64,000 nt of DNA from Acanthamoeba sp. SK_2022b (Eukaryota > Discosea > Longamoebia > Acanthamoebidae). This document shows, piece by piece, positions 21,457-30,543 of this stretch (positions are counted from its first letter, which is position 1; each line of letters starts with the position of its first letter). A program made the translations under genes and the position numbers. The notes under the pieces are model-generated. The model made no database searches and was not told where the DNA came from. It saw only the letters and a list, made by a program, of their open reading frames with translations. The stretch covers positions 186,001 to 250,000 of the forward strand of contig JANDJZ010001746.1 of the NCBI GenBank assembly GCA_027943245.1. Reading direction: 5' to 3'.

Positions 21457-24400
21457 CTAGTCGTTGCCCGCCGGCACTACCACCAGCTTGCCGCCGCCGG
21501 CCGACATCGCCTGTACTTCACGATCGTACATGGCTTCGCCGTAGGCCGGTGGAACAATAAAGCTGCCGGTATTGGTGGCCTTGATCTGATAGACGAACTC
21601 CTGCACCTCGGTGCCGGCGCTGCCGTAGATAATCACCCGATCTTCACGGATATCGCTGTAATCCGGCGCCCAGGTGGAGCCGGTAGCGGCCAGCGGCGAC
21701 TGCCAACCGCCGCGGCCTTCGCTCTCCTCGCCGGCGTCGGCCGGTTCCGGCGGCGTCTGCTGCACCACTTCGAACCCGCCCGGCAGCAGATCGACGATCG
21801 CCAGGTTGCTCTGCCCCTCTTTCGAGTTGGCGCGCACCTTCAGATGGACGTTGATCTTCTGCCCCAGCGTCACCTGCGTTACCGGTTTGCCCTGTTCGTC
21901 GGTGTAATCGCGAACGATCTCAATCCCGCGCGACAGCGCTTTTTGCGGCGCATTCAGGTCGTAACCGGCCTGCGTCACCACATACCAGGCCGGCGCATTG
22001 CCGCCGTTGGTGAAGCGCACAGCGGTAGCATCGGCGTTGAACTGCCCCTGCACGAACAACCCCTGCAGCTCACTGATGCGCTGCGGCTCGCCGCCGGCTT
22101 TGCCTACCTGCACGATGCCCAAGGCATCCGCATTGGCGGATTGCGCCGCCACCTGGGCCGAATAGCTTTCCAGCGCCAGAATGCTCATCGCGGAAGAGTA
22201 GGTGGTGTAACGCTCTTCTTTCAGCGCCTTGACCATATTCTCCAGCACCTGCGGCGGGATCGACGCCACTTTCTCCGGGAAGTGACGGGTAATCAGATAC
22301 AGCCGAGTCGCATCCTGCACCAGCGGATCGAAATAATTCTGCGTCCACCAGGCACTGTCATACGCCTTGCTCAGCTGCTGCCAGCTCGGTTGCAGCAACA
22401 CGGCGGCTTCGTCGTCCATCTTCAACAGACGGTAGGAAGAAGCCAGATACAGCGCGCTCAGATCGGTTTTCCACCCTTCGCCATAGCGTTTTTGCAGCGT
22501 ATCCTGCACCGCCGCCAGCGAGTTGGTGGTCACTTCGCCCTGCAGCGTCAGCAGGTAAACCGCCCAGCTGCGCAGGCGCAGCAGATACAGATCGTCGAAT
22601 CCGCTGGCCGCCAGCTCGCGCAATGCGCCGTTGGCCTCGTCCAGCATGCCTTCCGGCAGGGCGTAGCCCGCCGCTTTGGCTTCGAGCAGATATTGCACCA
22701 CATAAGGCGTGACGAAAGGATCAGCATCCGGCGACGAACGCCAGGCGCCGATCGCTCCGCTGTCGTTCTGGCGCGCGCGCAGCACGCCAAGCAGGTTGCG
22801 CAGCTGCTTGCTGACTTCCGCCTGGCTCAGGCTGCTTTTCATCTCTGGGTGGCGGCTCTGCAGCATCAGCGGAATGGAGCGGCTGACGATCTGCTCGGAA
22901 CAGTAATACGGGTAATCCGCCAGGTATTGCGCCAGCCCGCTGGTCAGCACCAGCGGCGAATTCGACACCGCCGCCCGGCGCTGCGCGAAAGCGTCGAACA
23001 TCTGGCGCAGGCCATCGACGTTCTGGCTGCTGTCGCTCATGCGCCCCATCACCGACTGGGTGCGGTACGGCGCCGCCGGCCGCACCGAGGTGCTGACGGT
23101 GCGGCGGCTGGCCTGGTCGCCGTAACGGGCGTCGAACACCAGCGGCGCATCGCCCAACGCGGATTTGGCGCGCAGACGGAAAGTGATCACACCCTCGCGT
23201 TTTTCCGCCAGCGTCAGGCTTTGCGTCGCGTTGCCCACCACCTCCAACTGCGGCGGCGGCGTCAACAGAACGTTGATGGCCACCGACTGGCCGTTCAGCC
23301 CTTCGAGGTTGTTGCTGACACCCACGCTGACGTCGAACTCGTCGCCCGGCGCCACCATCGCCGGCACGTTCGGCGTCATGATGAAGTTGTCGCGCACCGT
23401 GGCGGCGGTTTGCGCCTTGCCGATTTTCTCCGGCGTCACCGAAATCGCCATCACGCGGATCTTGCCGTTAAAGTAGTCCGGCACCGGGTAGACGAACTGC
23501 TTCTCGCCGCTGACCTCGGTAATGCCGGACCAATAGGCCACCGGCTTGTCGCGTTTGCGCTTGAACGGGTTGAGGTTGAGATCCAGCCCTTCGCCCGCGT
23601 CGCCGCCCGGCGCCGCGGTCAGCGCCATCAGCTTGCTGAACTCCGGCAGGATCAGGTCGAGGATCTGCGAGCTGCTCACGTTCAGTTCACGCTTGCTGAA
23701 GAAGAACTCCAGCGGATCCTTCAGGCGGTAGCGCGCCACCTGCAGAATGCCCTCATCGACGGCAAACAGCGCCACCTGCTGCGGCGCGTCGGTCTTGACC
23801 GTCATCGTCAGATTTTGGCCCGGCTTGATGACTTCCGGCGCCGTCACCTCGAGGCTGTTTTGCCGCGCCTGGGTGCTGATCTTGAACGGCATCACGCCAT
23901 AGCTCAGCGGGCTCATGAAGATTTCACTGGAGTTGATGTCGCGCACGAACTGCACGTTGATGTAGCCGTTGCCCTCCATGCCGGCCGGCACGCGGATCTT
24001 CTGCACCGAGCTGGTGGTATCGGTGTGGAACCACTGCCAGGCGTAAACCTTGTCCTTCTCGATGGTGATCAAGCCGCTACCGGTATAAGGCGCGTTGATC
24101 GCCACCTCGATCTCCTCGCCCGGCTGATATTCCGCCTGGTTCAGTTTCAGCTTCAGTTCGGCGTTGCGATCCAGCGAACGGCTCAGGTTGGCGTTGCCGG
24201 CCACGCTGTAGGCGACGCGGTTGAGCGTTTTGCCCTGCGCATCTTCAATCACCAGCACGAAGTCGCCCGGCTTATCGGTCGCCAGCCGCAGATCCGCGCC
24301 CTGCTCGCTCAGCGCCAGCGGCTGTTCCGACAGCTGCACTTCCTTCATCTTCGACTGGTATTTGTAAACGCCCGAATCCTGTTTGGTCAGCACCGAGATG

Positions 24401-27400
24401 TATTTCTGCTCGATCAACACCTGCTTCAGGTTCGGCATGGCGATCTGCTGCAGATTCGGATCGATGGCGATCACGTTCAGATGCCGCTCCGCGTCGCGGT
24501 TGATGTAGCCCAGATCGCCGTCCGCCTTCACCCCAATCAGGTAATCGTAAGGCGAAACCAGCGTGCGGGCGGTAGCCGCCACCGAGCGCCCGCCGCCGGC
24601 GACGAACGCCTCCGACAGCAGCTGCAGCTGATAGGTGGCGTCGGCGTAGGATTTCAGATCGAGCGGGATTTCGGCCGCGCCGTGCTCATCGGTGGTGCGA
24701 TCTTCCAACTCGGTTTCGAACCCGTCGCTGTTTTGCCGGTTTTCATAGAACGCATAATCCGGGAAGCGATCGAAGCTCGGATACATCGGCCGCAGCGTCA
24801 GCCTGGTGGTCACGCGGCGATCCTGCGCCGGGGTACCGAACAGGTTCTGCACATCGATGCTGGCCTTCAGCTCGGACGGTTTGACCCAGCCTTGCTGGCG
24901 ATTCGGCGTCAGCGCCAGCTTCACTTTCAGCTGATCCGGCTCGAACTCCTTCACATTGACCGCGGTATGGCCGAGCAGCGTGGAGGTATCGTTGTTTTTG
25001 CCGATCAGATACAGATAGACGTTCCACTCGCCGGTGGGCGAGTTTTCATCGGTGGTATAGCTCAGCTCGTTGAAACCGCTGGCGCCCAGCGTCAGCGGCA
25101 CGGTGGTCATCAGCTTGTCGCGCGGATCGCGGACTTCGGCGCGCACCGGCACGCCGGCCAGGCCAACGCGCCAGTCGGCGGCGCGGGTGATCAGGCCAAT
25201 ATTGAAAGTATCCCCCGGTCGATAAACGCCGCGATCGGAGAACAGGTAGCTGCCGAGCGTGCGCGGATCGGTCGGCGTTTGCTCCCCGGCGACGTCGAAG
25301 CGCGAGAAGTCCAGCCCGCGATCGTTATAGCTGCCGGTCGGCAGGAAGGAGACATCCCCTTCCTTTTCCACCAGGAACATCACCGGCTGGCGCTCGTTGG
25401 TGTACACGTCGAGCGCCGGGAAACGCACGTGGCCGTCGGCCCCGGTGGTTTGGCTGAGCAGCGTCACGCCGTTTTTGGCCACTACCGACACGTTGGCGCC
25501 GCTGACCGGCGCGCCGCTTTGAATCGACTGCACGAAGACGTCGCGCGTCTTATCCTGCGAGCTCTTGGCGACGATGCCCAGATCGGTCACCACCACAAAG
25601 CGCGAATCGCCGACGTCGGGCTGATCATCTCCGGTGCTCTCGTCCGGTTCCTGTTCTGGTTCGGCGCCCGCCTCTTCCGCCGCCGGTTTCCGGTTCGGCT
25701 GCCATTCAGACAGCGTCAGCAGGAACACCCCGCGATGGGAACTGGCGTTGGTGGAGAGATAACGGGAAAGATCGATGCCCTGATAGTTCACTTCCCCCGG
25801 CCGCTCGTTATTGAGCGCCGTCTGGTATTTGAAATGCTCGGTGAAATACTCATCGTTGAGCCGGTTGAATTCTGTGGACGAATATTCCCGGCTTTTGAAG
25901 GAGACGATGTGTTGCAGCTGGCTCGGGATCACCCGCTTGATGTCCAGCCGCAGGCCCGCCACGTTGCGCGCCGCCACGCTGATCTGTTTGTCGCCGTTGA
26001 CCGACAGCAGCGAGCCTGCGGACATGAACTGCAGCGATTTCGGGAACTCCGGCACTTCGACCACCCGATAAACCTTCTTCGGCATTTTGTAACCGCCGAC
26101 GGAGACCAGCTGGTTGTCTATCTCGATCAGCACGAAGCGGTGCGCCGGAGCTTCAAAGCGGAAGCTGAACTGCGGCTGGTAGGCCTCTTCCGCCTCGTTA
26201 AGCGTCAATGGCAATGCCGTCGCCTGCGCCAGCACGTTTTTACCAACGCTGTCGACCGTCCATTGATAGAAATCTTCGGCATCGTTGGCGGCCTCGGCAT
26301 CGCTCGGATCGTGCTGCGGCAGCAGCCAGGCTTTGGTGGCCCGCGCCAGCTCTTTATCCTTCACCGCATCGCTGAAACCGACCACCAGCGCACGCTGCCC
26401 TTGGCCGCCGTCGGTATCCACGACCTGTGCACTGGCGTCGCTCAGCGCTAGACTGTACAGCGTCGGGACTTTGACCCAGTTGCTTTTCGCCTCTTCGACC
26501 GCATTGCCGGCCGCCGTCGATTTGACGCCCTTGCCGACGGTCAGATGCACAGCGCCGCCCTGATCCAGCGCCTGCAGCGGCTCGGAATGCACCCAGGCGT
26601 TCAGTTTTTTCTCGTCATAGACCAGAGAGAAGTTCAACTTTTTCTCGGAGGAAGTGCTGCCTTCTTTCAACCCCAGCGAAATCTGTTTTTCAAAGCTGGC
26701 GACGTCGACCGGCGCGTTGAACTTCAGATTGAAAATCGCGCTGCGTTTCTGCGCATCTTGCGGATCGCGGTAATACTCAGCCTGCCCCAGGCGGTAATCG
26801 AACGCGGGCACGGTGAAGGCATAGCGGGTTTTGGCCAGTTTGATCTGCGGTGCCAGCAGGGTGGCGGGCTCAAGGGTCACGTCATACTTCGCGCCCATCG
26901 GCAGCGGCTTTTTCGGCGTGAACAGCAGCGTCGACTCATTGCTCCATGCCCACTGCCCTTCCGCCGTCGGCTTCAGAGTGATGCCGGCGCTCACGGTTTT
27001 ACCCACTGCGGCGATCGGCGCGACCGACCCGCTGAAGGTCAGGCTCACCGTTTGCGGCACCTGCCGGGCGGCGGCGTAATCTATTGGCTCGGGGTTGGCA
27101 AGCGATGCGCTGACCTCCTGAACCACCATCGGTGCAGGTTCGATAGGCTGAGGCCGGTTTTGCCACCAGTGCCAGCCGTAAAATGCGCCGCCTGCGGCGC
27201 CAGCCAACAGCAACAGGCCTAAACCGATCGCTTTCGGGTGTTTATCCACGCAGCTTTCGAGCCGCAAGAAACCGCGCGGCAGCGCAGCCCACCAGGCCGG
27301 CGCACGCCAGCTGAGGTTGCCGACCAGCGGTCTCAGCAACCGCCCCAACAGCGACAACACCCCACCCAGCAGGCGACAGACGCCCTTAACCAGGGTAAAA

Positions 27401-27432
27401 GGCAAACGCAGGATAAACCTTAATAAATCCAT
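21457..27432 (-). CDS. giant bacterial alpha-2-macroglobulin family protein, thioester type
   Basis: Bacterial alpha-2-macroglobulins are periplasmic protease traps that link to proteases through an internal thioester. This 1991-residue protein is about 340 longer than E. coli YfhM (about 1650). It begins with a basic, hydrophobic 60-residue region and one membrane segment (about 69-87), so it looks signal-anchored; no lipobox is seen. MG-type beta domains fill most of the length, with a linker rich in acidic residues around 585-600. The A2M core has DYFNGKIRVMAIS around 1320-1331. The thioester motif is YPYYCSEQ with C1511 and Q1514; E. coli has CLEQ. A helical thioester domain follows. The pbpC gene is next downstream. 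The exact start is uncertain because N-terminal residues are not recognised. Confidence 0.93.
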   Translation of the reverse strand: MDLLRFILRLPFTLVKGVCRLLGGVLSLLGRLLRPLVGNLSWRAPAWWAALPRGFLRLESCVDKHPKAIGLGLLLLAGAAGGAFYGWHWWQNRPQPIEPAPMVVQEVSASLANPEPIDYAAARQVPQTVSLTFSGSVAPIAAVGKTVSAGITLKPTAEGQWAWSNESTLLFTPKKPLPMGAKYDVTLEPATLLAPQIKLAKTRYAFTVPAFDYRLGQAEYYRDPQDAQKRSAIFNLKFNAPVDVASFEKQISLGLKEGSTSSEKKLNFSLVYDEKKLNAWVHSEPLQALDQGGAVHLTVGKGVKSTAAGNAVEEAKSNWVKVPTLYSLALSDASAQVVDTDGGQGQRALVVGFSDAVKDKELARATKAWLLPQHDPSDAEAANDAEDFYQWTVDSVGKNVLAQATALPLTLNEAEEAYQPQFSFRFEAPAHRFVLIEIDNQLVSVGGYKMPKKVYRVVEVPEFPKSLQFMSAGSLLSVNGDKQISVAARNVAGLRLDIKRVIPSQLQHIVSFKSREYSSTEFNRLNDEYFTEHFKYQTALNNERPGEVNYQGIDLSRYLSTNASSHRGVFLLTLSEWQPNRKPAAEEAGAEPEQEPDESTGDDQPDVGDSRFVVVTDLGIVAKSSQDKTRDVFVQSIQSGAPVSGANVSVVAKNGVTLLSQTTGADGHVRFPALDVYTNERQPVMFLVEKEGDVSFLPTGSYNDRGLDFSRFDVAGEQTPTDPRTLGSYLFSDRGVYRPGDTFNIGLITRAADWRVGLAGVPVRAEVRDPRDKLMTTVPLTLGASGFNELSYTTDENSPTGEWNVYLYLIGKNNDTSTLLGHTAVNVKEFEPDQLKVKLALTPNRQQGWVKPSELKASIDVQNLFGTPAQDRRVTTRLTLRPMYPSFDRFPDYAFYENRQNSDGFETELEDRTTDEHGAAEIPLDLKSYADATYQLQLLSEAFVAGGGRSVAATARTLVSPYDYLIGVKADGDLGYINRDAERHLNVIAIDPNLQQIAMPNLKQVLIEQKYISVLTKQDSGVYKYQSKMKEVQLSEQPLALSEQGADLRLATDKPGDFVLVIEDAQGKTLNRVAYSVAGNANLSRSLDRNAELKLKLNQAEYQPGEEIEVAINAPYTGSGLITIEKDKVYAWQWFHTDTTSSVQKIRVPAGMEGNGYINVQFVRDINSSEIFMSPLSYGVMPFKISTQARQNSLEVTAPEVIKPGQNLTMTVKTDAPQQVALFAVDEGILQVARYRLKDPLEFFFSKRELNVSSSQILDLILPEFSKLMALTAAPGGDAGEGLDLNLNPFKRKRDKPVAYWSGITEVSGEKQFVYPVPDYFNGKIRVMAISVTPEKIGKAQTAATVRDNFIMTPNVPAMVAPGDEFDVSVGVSNNLEGLNGQSVAINVLLTPPPQLEVVGNATQSLTLAEKREGVITFRLRAKSALGDAPLVFDARYGDQASRRTVSTSVRPAAPYRTQSVMGRMSDSSQNVDGLRQMFDAFAQRRAAVSNSPLVLTSGLAQYLADYPYYCSEQIVSRSIPLMLQSRHPEMKSSLSQAEVSKQLRNLLGVLRARQNDSGAIGAWRSSPDADPFVTPYVVQYLLEAKAAGYALPEGMLDEANGALRELAASGFDDLYLLRLRSWAVYLLTLQGEVTTNSLAAVQDTLQKRYGEGWKTDLSALYLASSYRLLKMDDEAAVLLQPSWQQLSKAYDSAWWTQNYFDPLVQDATRLYLITRHFPEKVASIPPQVLENMVKALKEERYTTYSSAMSILALESYSAQVAAQSANADALGIVQVGKAGGEPQRISELQGLFVQGQFNADATAVRFTNGGNAPAWYVVTQAGYDLNAPQKALSRGIEIVRDYTDEQGKPVTQVTLGQKINVHLKVRANSKEGQSNLAIVDLLPGGFEVVQQTPPEPADAGEESEGRGGWQSPLAATGSTWAPDYSDIREDRVIIYGSAGTEVQEFVYQIKATNTGSFIVPPAYGEAMYDREVQAMSAGGGKLVVVPAGND

Positions 27433-27578
27433 TATTGCAGCACCTCATCATCCTAATGCAGCCCCCGGTCAACCGCCGCGGTTCAACCGAGCCGAAAGAC
27501 ACCGTCGGCTCTCCTGCCCGGCATCCGCGCGAGTACTCTACACTGCCGGGCGGCAAAAATCTGCGCGCCGCCGGCGAA

Positions 27579-27905
27579 TTACGGCTCTTTATTCAACATC
27601 AAATCCAGCTGTTGCAGCAGCACCAGCAGCGGCAGGCTGCTCGGTTCACGATCTTTCAACGCCTCTTCGAAATAAGGCGTGATGGCGAAGCGCGTCGGCA
27701 GCGGCGCTTCGGCGTCCAGCAACGCATACATGCGCGGCAAGAACACCCACTGCAGCCAGGCTTCGGCCGACATGCTGTCGATGCAGAACGGCTCGGTGCT
27801 GGAGAAAGCCTCATGATCAGGCGGCGCGGCCTGCCACAGCGCCAGATCGCGCATGGATTGTTCAATCGCCTGCAAACTGCGGCGCACCTGGTTATGTATA
27901 CTCAT
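27579..27905 (-). CDS. yqcC: YqcC family protein
   Basis: This 108-residue protein matches E. coli YqcC (DUF446), with the conserved core STEPFCIDSMSAEAWLQWVF and LPRMYALLDAEAPLP. The start at 27905 gives MSIHNQVRRSL, which aligns with the E. coli N-terminus; two codons upstream is another ATG. The protein is cytoplasmic and its function is unknown. In E. coli it directly precedes truC; here 8.6 kb with the macroglobulin and pbpC separates them. Confidence 0.9.
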   Translation of the reverse strand: MSIHNQVRRSLQAIEQSMRDLALWQAAPPDHEAFSSTEPFCIDSMSAEAWLQWVFLPRMYALLDAEAPLPTRFAITPYFEEALKDREPSSLPLLVLLQQLDLMLNKEP

Positions 27906-28083
27906 CTGCATTCCCGATCTCTTTTCATCATGGTATTCAGCACGCTGGCTGAAAGGCGGCAAAGCATAGCATTTTTATAGCCCAAATTCGGCGCGCCTGA
28001 GACAGTCCGCCGTTTTTATCTGGTGGCGTTCGCCGCCGCGCGGCACAATAGGCTCACCGAGTTCACCACACAGATAAAGATTC

Positions 28084-29322
28084 ATGTCCGTAATAACAGA
28101 GAAAAAAAACCACGCGACGCCCGGTAAGGCCATGCTGGCTTCGGTCACCGGTTATGCCATGGACGGGTTTGACCTGCTGATCCTCGGCTTTATGCTGCCG
28201 GCCATCAGCATCGAATTGGCATTAACCTCATCGGCCGCCGGTTCACTGGTCACCTGGACGCTGATCGGCGCGGTGCTGGGCGGCGTGATTTTCGGCCACC
28301 TCAGCGATCGTTTCGGCCGTATCCGGGTGCTCACGATCACCATCCTGATGTTTTCCCTGTTCACCGGCCTGTGTGCCGTGGCGCAAGGGTATTGGGATCT
28401 GCTGGCCTATCGCACCCTGGCGGGCATCGGGCTGGGCGGCGAATTCGGCATCGGCATGGCGCTGATCGCCGAAGCCTGGCCGGCGGAGAAGCGCAACCGC
28501 GCTTCGGCTTACGTCGGCATGGGCTGGCAATTGGGCGTGCTGGCGGCCGCCTTCCTGACGCCGCTGCTGCTGGAGCATATCGGCTGGCGCGGCATGTTTT
28601 TGGTCGGCCTGCTGCCGGCGCTGGCGTCATTCCTGATCCGCCGTATCCTGGGCGAGCCGGAAGCATTCGTGCGGCAGAAAGATGCCGGGCAACCGCTCTC
28701 CTTCCTGCAGCGTTTGCGCCTGCTGTTTAAGGATCGCGCCACCAGCAGGGCCAGCATCGGCATCTTCATTCTCTGTTCGGTGCAGAACTTCGGTTACTAC
28801 GGCCTGATGATCTGGATGCCGACTTACCTGGCGAAAAACTTTGGCTTCTCGCTCACCAAGTCCGGCCTGTGGACGGCGGTGACGGTGGTCGGCATGACGT
28901 TCGGCATCTGGCTGTTTGGCATGCTGGCCGACCGCTTCGCCCGCTGGAAGATCTTCGTGCTTTATCAGATCGGTGCCGTGGTGATGGTGATCGGTTACGC
29001 CCAGTTGAGCGACCCGACGCTGATGCTGTTCGCCGGCGCCGTGATGGGCATGTTCGTCAACGGCATGATCGGCGGCTACGGCGCGTTGATTTCCGATACC
29101 TATCCGGTGCAGGCGCGCGCCACCGCGCAGAACATCCTGTTCAATCTAGGGCGCGGCGTCGGCGGCCTGGGGCCATTGGTGATCGGTGCGCTGGTGACGC
29201 AGGTGTCGTTTACCGCGGCCATCAGCCTGCTGGCGGCAATTTACCTGCTGGATATCTACGCCACGCTGTTCCTGCTGCCGAAAAAACAGGGCGCAGGCGA
29301 TACGCTGGGCGCGATTGGTTAA
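28084..29322 (+). CDS. MFS transporter, aromatic acid:H+ symporter-like
   Basis: This is a 412-residue major facilitator with 12 predicted membrane helices. TM1 has YAMDGFDLLILGF, the acidic signature of the AAHS-type symporters (MhpT, PcaK and relatives). Loop 2-3 has GHLSDRFGRIRV (residues 71-82), the MFS motif, and TM4 has RTLAGIGLGGEFGIGMALIAE. The substrate cannot be named; aromatic acids or nicotinate-like compounds fit the family. It lies alone between yqcC (divergent) and csrB, with no catabolic genes near, and I do not recall it at this place in E. coli. Confidence 0.85.
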   Translation: MSVITEKKNHATPGKAMLASVTGYAMDGFDLLILGFMLPAISIELALTSSAAGSLVTWTLIGAVLGGVIFGHLSDRFGRIRVLTITILMFSLFTGLCAVAQGYWDLLAYRTLAGIGLGGEFGIGMALIAEAWPAEKRNRASAYVGMGWQLGVLAAAFLTPLLLEHIGWRGMFLVGLLPALASFLIRRILGEPEAFVRQKDAGQPLSFLQRLRLLFKDRATSRASIGIFILCSVQNFGYYGLMIWMPTYLAKNFGFSLTKSGLWTAVTVVGMTFGIWLFGMLADRFARWKIFVLYQIGAVVMVIGYAQLSDPTLMLFAGAVMGMFVNGMIGGYGALISDTYPVQARATAQNILFNLGRGVGGLGPLVIGALVTQVSFTAAISLLAAIYLLDIYATLFLLPKKQGAGDTLGAIG

Positions 29323-29362
29323 CGCTGAAGAGGGATTAAGGCGGGGCGCACGCGCAGCGGGA

Positions 29363-29402
29363 TAAAACAAAAAGTTGGGGGCACTGCGTTAACAGTGCCC
29401 CC
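29363..29402 (-). terminator. CsrB terminator
   Basis: GGGGGCACTG and CAGTGCCCCC form a perfect 10-bp stem with a six-base loop. On the minus strand AACTTTTTGTTTT follows. It ends the CsrB RNA and faces the 3' end of the MFS gene. Confidence 0.92.
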
Positions 29403-29718
29403 GGTTCGTTTTATAGCTATCCCGCTACACAGCGTGCTCCCTGCTCAATCCTTGAAAACTTTTCCTGCGGCCATCCTGACCAAGTGGTCCTTGCATCATC
29501 CTGCAGCATCGTCCTGACGCGGTTCCTCAGCCTTCCTGACCCGCCGACAGTCCTGTGCCGGCTCTCAATCTCCGTCCTGGAGGTGTCCCTGGTTTCTATC
29601 CTGAAACATCCTGGGCATCTCCTGACGCCATCCTTCGCTCTTGCCTGAGCGCATCCCTTTCTTCTTCCTGAAGCTGCATCATCCTGATGCTTTCCTGCTC
29701 CGCCGGTTCCGTTCCGGT
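29367..29718 (-). ncRNA. csrB: CsrB small RNA, antagonist of CsrA
   Basis: CsrB sequesters the RNA-binding protein CsrA, which controls carbon storage, motility, biofilm and virulence traits. The minus strand has about 25 GGA triplets in some 350 nt, most as CAGGA or AAGGA in hairpin loops, for example CATCAGGATG and CTCCAGGACGGAG. Near the 3' end, TTTTCAAGGATTGAGCAGGG, then AAAACGAACCGGGGGCAC and a perfect terminator, match E. coli csrB. The location between syd and yqcC is also that of E. coli. The 5' end is inferred from a promoter-like TTGTGA (29753-29748) and GATCTT (29730-29725) with 17-bp spacing and is good to about 10 nt. Confidence 0.95.
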
Positions 29719-29724
29719 AACGAT

Positions 29725-29753
29725 AAGATCGCTTAAATTCCCCGGAATCACAA
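29725..29753 (-). promoter_or_regulatory. candidate csrB promoter
   Basis: On the minus strand TTGTGA and GATCTT are 17 bp apart, placing the start near 29718. The -10 is poor, which fits a promoter that depends on an activator (UvrY). A possible IHF site, ATCAATTGGTTA, is at 29810-29821 on the same strand. Confidence 0.5.
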
Positions 29754-29885
29754 GGGTTTGGGAGGTGTCTCACACTAAATTAAGACTAAGAGTTATCCTA
29801 AAGAAATTCTAACCAATTGATCTGGATAACAATAATCTCATAGCCTGGAGAAAGGCGGGAAAAATTAAGAGCGATCTCTCACAGG

Positions 29886-29909
29886 CCGTGTGAGAGATCT
29901 CTCACACGG
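29886..29909. promoter_or_regulatory. UvrY (BarA/UvrY) binding palindrome upstream of csrB
   Basis: A perfect 24-bp palindrome has TGTGAGAGATCTCTCACA (29889-29906) as its core. This matches the UvrY/GacA-type box (TGTAAGAGATCTCTTACA in E. coli). It lies about 180 bp upstream of the inferred csrB start, similar to the E. coli arrangement. A half-site copy GATCTCTCACA occurs at 29873-29883, 23 bp from the same string in the palindrome, and a further GTGTCTCACAC is at 29765-29775. Confidence 0.85.
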
Positions 29910-29931
29910 GCGACGGCGAATCCGTCGCGAT

Positions 29932-30480
29932 TCAGTCCAACACCGGGCGCAGCGCATCGAGGAAATTCCCCAGCGTCGCCGCCAGCAGGGTGCGCTTATC
30001 GCTGCCGAATTGTTCCAGCACCACATTGCCGCTGACGTTGCACAACGACACCATCGTCATCTCGGATTCGGTGGTCGCCAGGAACAGCGTTGGCGACAGC
30101 TTGAGACGTTTTTGCGTCACCAGATGGCCGATCAGGTTCTCCTGCAGGCGGATAAAATCCTCTTCGCTCCAGACCTGCAGCAGGCTCAGGCGATGCTCGC
30201 CGAACTGCGCGCTCATGTCGCCAGCGTATTGCTGCGTGTAGAAGCGGTGCGCATCCGGCTGCAAACGCAGCTCCAGCGCGGTTTCTACCTTTTCCAGCGT
30301 CGCCGCCGGTTCGAACGGCCGCGGCAGCCACAGCACTTCGTCCTCGCGGTTCTCCACGATGCAGGGCGACGGCACGCCGTACAGCGCCTGGCTGGCCGGC
30401 GCGTGGCCGCGCTCTTGCTGCCACAACTCGACATAACGTTGAGTGAATTCACGCAGAGCGTGCGATACATCATGGTCCAT
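29932..30480 (-). CDS. syd: SecY-interacting protein Syd
   Basis: Syd is a small acidic cytosolic protein that binds SecY and is proposed to check the quality of the translocon. The start at 30480 ([20 protein letters not shown]) gives 182 residues, near the E. coli 181; the frame extends 11 codons upstream without homology. Conserved parts include [14 protein letters not shown]-like [15 protein letters not shown] and [16 protein letters not shown]. It is divergent from queF and upstream of csrB, as in E. coli. Confidence 0.96.
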   Translation of the reverse strand: MDHDVSHALREFTQRYVELWQQERGHAPASQALYGVPSPCIVENREDEVLWLPRPFEPAATLEKVETALELRLQPDAHRFYTQQYAGDMSAQFGEHRLSLLQVWSEEDFIRLQENLIGHLVTQKRLKLSPTLFLATTESEMTMVSLCNVSGNVVLEQFGSDKRTLLAATLGNFLDALRPVLD

Positions 30481-30543
30481 ATTCTTTCTCGCATACGTTA
30501 AACTGACAGCCATTGTACCTATCTCTGACCGAGGTGACAGCAG

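Noticed and set aside
21844..26451. A 1535-codon open frame on the plus strand opposite the macroglobulin gene
   Set aside because: High GC and strong codon bias remove stops in the antisense frame. The product is rich in Arg, His and Gln, has no recognised domain, and lies wholly opposite a well-supported gene.
29441..29705. TCCTG-rich stretch as a simple tandem repeat or CRISPR-like array
   Set aside because: Spacing is irregular, and the reverse strand reads as the CAGGA motifs of CsrB with its terminator and conserved place.
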